This document shows, one piece after another, positions 6,133 to 9,866 of a stretch of DNA of 9,866 nucleotides. A model generated the notes under the pieces. It saw nothing but the letters and a program-made list of their open reading frames with translations. It was not told the origin of the DNA and made no database searches. Each line of letters starts with the position of its first letter. Positions within the stretch are counted from its first letter, which is position 1. A program made the translations under genes and the position numbers. The DNA comes from JBFXAF01 sp050178915 (lineage in GTDB: Bacteria > Pseudomonadota > Alphaproteobacteria > Rhizobiales > Rhizobiaceae), in assembly GCA_050178915.1 (NCBI GenBank), contig JBFXFO010000149.1:1-9866 (forward strand), written 5' to 3'.

Positions 6133-9100
6133 ATGGCGCAGAAACCGACGACGACCAAGAATCTTGATTCGGAAGTGGCACGCGAGCTCGAGGCTGCGCT
6201 CGACTTCGATCTGACCGGCGGCGCCGAGGATCTCGACATCGCAGCGTCGATGGAAGACCTCGAAGCGCAGATCGCTGCGGCGGCCGACGAACTCGCCCGC
6301 GAGGGGCGTGACGACGCCCCGCCGGCGCGTCCCGTTGCGGCACCGCCTCCGCGCATGCAGCCGGCCGAGGCGCCGCCGCGCCAGGCTGCTCCGATGCATG
6401 TCCCGCCGCCTCCGATGGCGGAACCGCAGCCGTCCTCGACCGCTACCTTCGCGCCGGCCAACGATGATCGCCAGAAGGACTATCGCGCGCTGATCCAGCG
6501 CATGAACCGTGGCGCCTCGCGCGGCATCTACTGGCTGACGCTGCTGCTGACGATCGCCTGGATCGCGGGCGGCGGTGCGCTTGCCTACCTCGTCGTCGGT
6601 CCCGAACTGCTGCAGCTCCGCAGCGCGCAGGAGGTCGTGGCGCGCCCGTATCTCGTGCTGTTGCTGGTCGGTATCATCGTGCCGATCATCCTTTTCTGGG
6701 GTTTCGCGGTGATGATCCGCCGCGCCCAGGAAATGCGCCTCGTGGCGAAGTCCATGACCGAAGTGGCATTCCGTCTCGCCGAGCCGGAAGCGATGGCACA
6801 GGATCGCGTCATGATGGTCGGCCAGGCGGTTCGCCGCGAGGTCACCGCCATGAACGAGGGGATCGAGCGGACGCTTGCCCGCGCGGTCGAACTTGAGACG
6901 CTGGTTCACACCGAGATCACCGAGATCGAGCGCGCCTATTCCGAGAACGAGGCGCGCATCCGCGGGCTGGTCGACGGCCTCGGCTCCGAACGCGAAGCCG
7001 TGATCGCGCATGCCGACCGCGTGCGCAATTCGATCACCAGCGCGCACGAGACGCTGCGCGAGGAGATCAGCGCCGCGAGCAACATCATCCGCGAGAGCAT
7101 TCTCGGCGCATCGACCAAGCTGTCGATGACCATCACCAACTCGGGCGACACGCTGATCGACCGCATCAACTCGAGCGGCTCGGCCATCTACGAAACGCTC
7201 GACTCGCGTATGGACACGCTGGCCGACCGCATCACCACGACCGGCGAGGCTTTCGCCAGCCTGCTCGATACGCGTATCGCGAGCCTGACCGAGAACACCG
7301 ACCACGTCACCCGCACGCTGGCCGACATGCTCGACGAGCGCACCAGCGGCATGGTCTCGCTGCTCGGCGGCGCCACGCGCCAGCTCAACGAGGAGCTTGC
7401 GTCGCGCCTGCACGGCATCGAGCGCACGCTGGCCGAGCGCGGCCAGGCGCTGATCGGCGAGTTCCAGACCCGCGCCGAGGCGCTCGACACCGGCACGCAG
7501 CGCCTGAACGCGGCGCTGGAAGCACGCGCGCGGCAGATCAACGAGACGCTGGTCGACCGCGCCCGCGATATCGCCGACGTGTTCCTGTCGAAGGGCGAGC
7601 AGCTTTCCGGCCTCATCGACGAGGGCAAGGCCAAGATCGGCGCACAGATGGCCGACATGGTCATGTCGACCTCCACCATGCTGGAAGCGCGTGCGCAGGA
7701 CTTTGCCGGCCGCCTCGACGGTGCTCGCCAGGTCGTCTCGCGCGCCTTCGACGCCGACATCCAGAAGCTCGCCGAGGCCCGCGTTGGCGTCGATCAGGCC
7801 GTGGACTCCCAGGTGCGCAAGCTGTCGGAGAGCCGCGAGCGCATGGCCGCTGCGCTGCAGGACGATCTGCGCAAGTTTGCGGACGGCCGCGCCAGCGTTG
7901 ACGCCGCCGTCGGCATCCAGATCCAGCGCCTGTCGGAAGGCCGCGACATGCTCGCGCGTGCGCTGGATGACGACATCCGCAAGGTCAACGAAGCGCGTGC
8001 GACGATCGACTCCACGCTCGGCCACCACCTGGAGCGCATCGACCAGGGTCGAAACAACCTCAGCCGCGTGCTCAACGAGGACCTGCAGAAGCTGCAGCAG
8101 CAGCGTTCGACCATTGATGACATGGTCTCCGGTCACGTCGGCAAGCTGGCCGAAGGCCGCAACATCCTCACCCGCGCACTCGAAGCCGATCTCAAGAAGC
8201 TCGACGAGAGCCGCAAGGGCATCGACGATCTGGTTGCCGGCCAGGTCGAGAAGCTGGCCGAAGGCCGCGATGTCCTCACCCGTGCACTCGAAGCCGACAT
8301 CAAGAAGCTCGACGAGAGCCGCAAGGGCATCGACGGACTGGTCGCGGGCCAGGTCGAGAAGCTGGCCGAAGGTCGCGACGTTCTCACCCGCGCGCTCGAG
8401 GCCGACCTGAAGAAGCTCGACGAGAGCCGCAAGGGCATCGATGGGCTCGTCGCCGGCCAGGTCGAGAAGCTCGCCGAGGGCCGCAACATCCTCACCCGCG
8501 CGCTCGAGGCCGACCTGAAGAAGCTCGACGAGAGCCGCAAGGGCATCGACGACCTCGTCGCCGGTCACGTGGACAAGATCGCCGAGGGCCGCGAAGTCCT
8601 CGCCCGCGCTCTCGAAGCCGACATCGGCAAGCTCGCCAATGCACGCCAGGAAGTCGATTCGGCGCTCTCCGCCCACATCGACACCATGGTCGGCAAACGC
8701 GAGGTGCTGACGCAGGCGCTGGACGCCGACATTGCCAGGATCGAGGAATCGTTCCGCAAGCACACAGGCGTGATCGAGGAGCGCACCTCGACGATGGAGC
8801 GCGCGCTGGGCACCGGCGTCGACAACGTCCGGCAGGTGCTGGAGAAGAGCGCCGTCGTGGTGGCCAGTTCGCTGCGCGACAAGGTCATGGAGGTCACAGC
8901 CGCCCTCAACGAGGAGGCCGCCAAGGTCTTCTCCGATGCCGACCGGCAGATCGCCGAGCGCGCCCGCGAAACCTCCGAGGCTCTGCTCGCCCGTACCGGC
9001 GACATCGCCAAGGCTTTTGAGGCGGCCGACCAGGGCCTCACCCAGCGCATCGACGATGCCGCATCGCGCATCAACGAGCGCGCCGGCGACATCTCGCGCA

Positions 9101-9866
9101 TCTTCGACGAAGCCGATGAAAAGCTGGTCGCACGCGCCATCGAAACGGCCCGCACGCTGGCGTCCCGCGCCGAGGATTTGGTGCGCAACTTCGACGGCGC
9201 CGACGAGCGTCTGGCCGGCCGCATCGCGGCTTCGGCCGAGGTCCTCTCGGCCCGCGCCACCGAACTCGGCCGCATCTTCGACGGCGTGGACGACCGCCTC
9301 GCAGCGCGCATCGCGTCGAGCTCCGACACGTTGCGCGATCACGCCGGCGAGATCGTCCGCCGCTTCGAGGCAGCGGACGACCAGCTCGGCGCCCGCTTCA
9401 GCGAAACGGCGAATGCGATGGCCGACAAGGCGGCCGAGCTCGGCCGCATCTTCGAGACGGTCGATCAGCAGATCGCCGCGCGCGTCACCGATACGGTGGA
9501 AGCCGTGTCCGGCCGCGCCGTCGAACTGGAGCGCGTGTTCGAGAGCGTCGATCGCCGCATCGCCGCGCGCGTCGACGAGAGCACCAACACGATTGCCAGC
9601 CGCGCCACCGACATCGTCAACGCCGTGTCGGCGAGCGAACAGCGCCTGTCCGATCGCCTCGAGTCGGGTGCGGCAACGCTTGCCGCGCGCGTCGCCAGCG
9701 AGATCGACCAGGCGGAGCGTCGTCTCGTTGCCGGCGCCGACACCATCGGCCAGCAGCTGAACGAGCAGATCGTCAACGCCGAGAGCCAGCTGATCTCGCG
9801 CGCCAACGTCGTGGCGGAGACCTTCCGCGCCGTCGGCGAACACATCGGCAAGAGCACCAACGAGGC
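6133..9866 (+). CDS. rgsE: Growth pole ring protein (GPR/RgsE) homologue, giant membrane-anchored coiled-coil protein, 3' truncated by window
   Basis: The first 1244 codons of a very large protein, with no stop before the window ends. Residues 1-60 are acidic (FDLTGGAEDLDIAASMEDLEA pattern) and about 62-115 are Pro/Ala-rich. Two hydrophobic segments follow at about 132-156 and 173-195, with a 16-residue loop. Arg/Lys flanks (RMNRGASRG before, RRAQEMRLVAK after) suggest that both ends are cytoplasmic. Everything after residue 200 is predicted long helix: an irregular coiled coil, ten 36-residue repeats (about 523-882), then nine 29-residue repeats (about 914-1174). This matches GPR of Agrobacterium and RgsE of Sinorhizobium, proteins of about 2000 residues with apolipoprotein-like helices. 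They form a ring at the growing pole and organise unipolar cell-wall growth. Annotation pipelines often call such genes kinesin-like or apolipoprotein. The ATG at 6133 has AGGG seven bases upstream. Recognition is by architecture, not alignment. Confidence 0.8.
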   Translation, partial: MAQKPTTTKNLDSEVARELEAALDFDLTGGAEDLDIAASMEDLEAQIAAAADELAREGRDDAPPARPVAAPPPRMQPAEAPPRQAAPMHVPPPPMAEPQPSSTATFAPANDDRQKDYRALIQRMNRGASRGIYWLTLLLTIAWIAGGGALAYLVVGPELLQLRSAQEVVARPYLVLLLVGIIVPIILFWGFAVMIRRAQEMRLVAKSMTEVAFRLAEPEAMAQDRVMMVGQAVRREVTAMNEGIERTLARAVELETLVHTEITEIERAYSENEARIRGLVDGLGSEREAVIAHADRVRNSITSAHETLREEISAASNIIRESILGASTKLSMTITNSGDTLIDRINSSGSAIYETLDSRMDTLADRITTTGEAFASLLDTRIASLTENTDHVTRTLADMLDERTSGMVSLLGGATRQLNEELASRLHGIERTLAERGQALIGEFQTRAEALDTGTQRLNAALEARARQINETLVDRARDIADVFLSKGEQLSGLIDEGKAKIGAQMADMVMSTSTMLEARAQDFAGRLDGARQVVSRAFDADIQKLAEARVGVDQAVDSQVRKLSESRERMAAALQDDLRKFADGRASVDAAVGIQIQRLSEGRDMLARALDDDIRKVNEARATIDSTLGHHLERIDQGRNNLSRVLNEDLQKLQQQRSTIDDMVSGHVGKLAEGRNILTRALEADLKKLDESRKGIDDLVAGQVEKLAEGRDVLTRALEADIKKLDESRKGIDGLVAGQVEKLAEGRDVLTRALEADLKKLDESRKGIDGLVAGQVEKLAEGRNILTRALEADLKKLDESRKGIDDLVAGHVDKIAEGREVLARALEADIGKLANARQEVDSALSAHIDTMVGKREVLTQALDADIARIEESFRKHTGVIEERTSTMERALGTGVDNVRQVLEKSAVVVASSLRDKVMEVTAALNEEAAKVFSDADRQIAERARETSEALLARTGDIAKAFEAADQGLTQRIDDAASRINERAGDISRIFDEADEKLVARAIETARTLASRAEDLVRNFDGADERLAGRIAASAEVLSARATELGRIFDGVDDRLAARIASSSDTLRDHAGEIVRRFEAADDQLGARFSETANAMADKAAELGRIFETVDQQIAARVTDTVEAVSGRAVELERVFESVDRRIAARVDESTNTIASRATDIVNAVSASEQRLSDRLESGAATLAARVASEIDQAERRLVAGADTIGQQLNEQIVNAESQLISRANVVAETFRAVGEHIGKSTNE
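7699..8778 (+). repeat. Ten in-frame tandem repeats of 108 bp (36 residues) within the GPR/RgsE-like gene
   Basis: Units start at 7699, 7807, 7915, 8023, 8131, 8239, 8347, 8455, 8563 and 8671, each exactly 108 bases. The consensus is about G-Q-V-E-K-L-A-E-G-R-D-V-L-T-R-A-L-E-A-D, then I-K-K-L-D-E-S-R-K-G-I-D-D-L-V-A. The most conserved points are GR at 9-10, the RALEAD block at 15-20, KL at 23-24 and the I/V-D pair at 31-32. The four central units (8131-8562) are almost identical in protein and DNA. The outer units are diverged, and the tenth decays after its RI-EE region. No helix breaker occurs inside the units, so the array should be one continuous helix rod. Confidence 0.9.
8872..9654 (+). 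repeat. Nine in-frame tandem repeats of 87 bp (29 residues) within the GPR/RgsE-like gene
   Basis: Units start at 8872, 8959, 9046, 9133, 9220, 9307, 9394, 9481 and 9568, each exactly 87 bases. A typical unit begins R-I-A-x-S-A-E-x-L-x-A-R-A, continues E-L-G-R-I-F-D-x-V-D and ends D-R-L-A-A. The diagnostic core is R-x-F followed by a small acidic turn and D-x-x-[LI]-x-x-R. Units agree only in pattern, unlike the near-identical 36-residue units. A tenth, decayed unit follows from 9655. This second family is distinct from the 108-bp array that ends about 90 bases upstream. Confidence 0.85.

Noticed and set aside
7699..8778. CRISPR-like array because of the regularly spaced repeated blocks
   Set aside because: The whole 108-base unit is repeated and in frame, with no unique spacers between short repeats; it encodes a continuous helical protein.
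5989..9843. A 1284-codon open frame on the minus strand opposite the GPR/RgsE-like gene
   Set aside because: It arises from codon bias: the plus-strand gene rarely uses codons whose complement is a stop in this frame. It has no Shine-Dalgarno or family motif, its repeats merely mirror the sense repeats, and it runs back across the ATG and ribosome site of the sense gene. Remarkable in length but best explained as a shadow.

Overview
The window is a GC-rich chromosomal segment with strong third-position G/C, typical of an alphaproteobacterium of the order Hyphomicrobiales (Rhizobiales), most likely a Mesorhizobium/Phyllobacteriaceae-like organism. The best pointer is the large two-transmembrane coiled-coil protein at the right end. 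It has the architecture of the growth pole ring protein (GPR of Agrobacterium, RgsE of Sinorhizobium), a family known from polar-growing rhizobia. The placement is by recognition only; no database search was run.

Layout, left to right. (1) The C-terminal tail of an unidentified plus-strand gene (3-197). (2) A plus-strand TadG-like pilus-assembly/beta-helix surface protein (286-1392), apparently short at its C-terminus. (3) A minus-strand folate operon read folP, folB, folK (3112 down to 1402). It is tightly packed, uses one TTG start, and contains an ATGA stop/start overlap. (4) A plus-strand secreted DUF922-type HExxH putative metalloprotease (3265-3921). (5) A minus-strand redox pair: an adrenodoxin-type [2Fe-2S] ferredoxin (5354-5034) followed by a thioredoxin-reductase-like ferredoxin-NADP+ reductase (4967-3939). 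The ferredoxin has a candidate promoter carrying a perfect TGACTC-N8-GAGTCA dyad. (6) A stand-alone minus-strand Hpt phosphotransfer protein (5838-5473). (7) A divergent AT-rich promoter region with three TTAA motifs (5839-6132). (8) The 5' 1244 codons of the GPR/RgsE-like gene (6133 to the window end, still open).

Two functional units are clear. FolP, FolB and FolK make the pterin part of dihydrofolate. The ferredoxin and reductase should form an NADPH-to-ferredoxin electron pathway. The GPR/RgsE-like protein holds the most striking structure: two different tandem repeat families, one of 36 residues (ten units, four nearly identical in DNA) and one of 29 residues (nine units). They are compatible with 10 and 8 turns of almost unsupercoiled alpha-helix. 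No RNA genes, insertion sequences, CRISPR arrays or phage genes were seen, and no gene-free stretch exceeds 300 bases.
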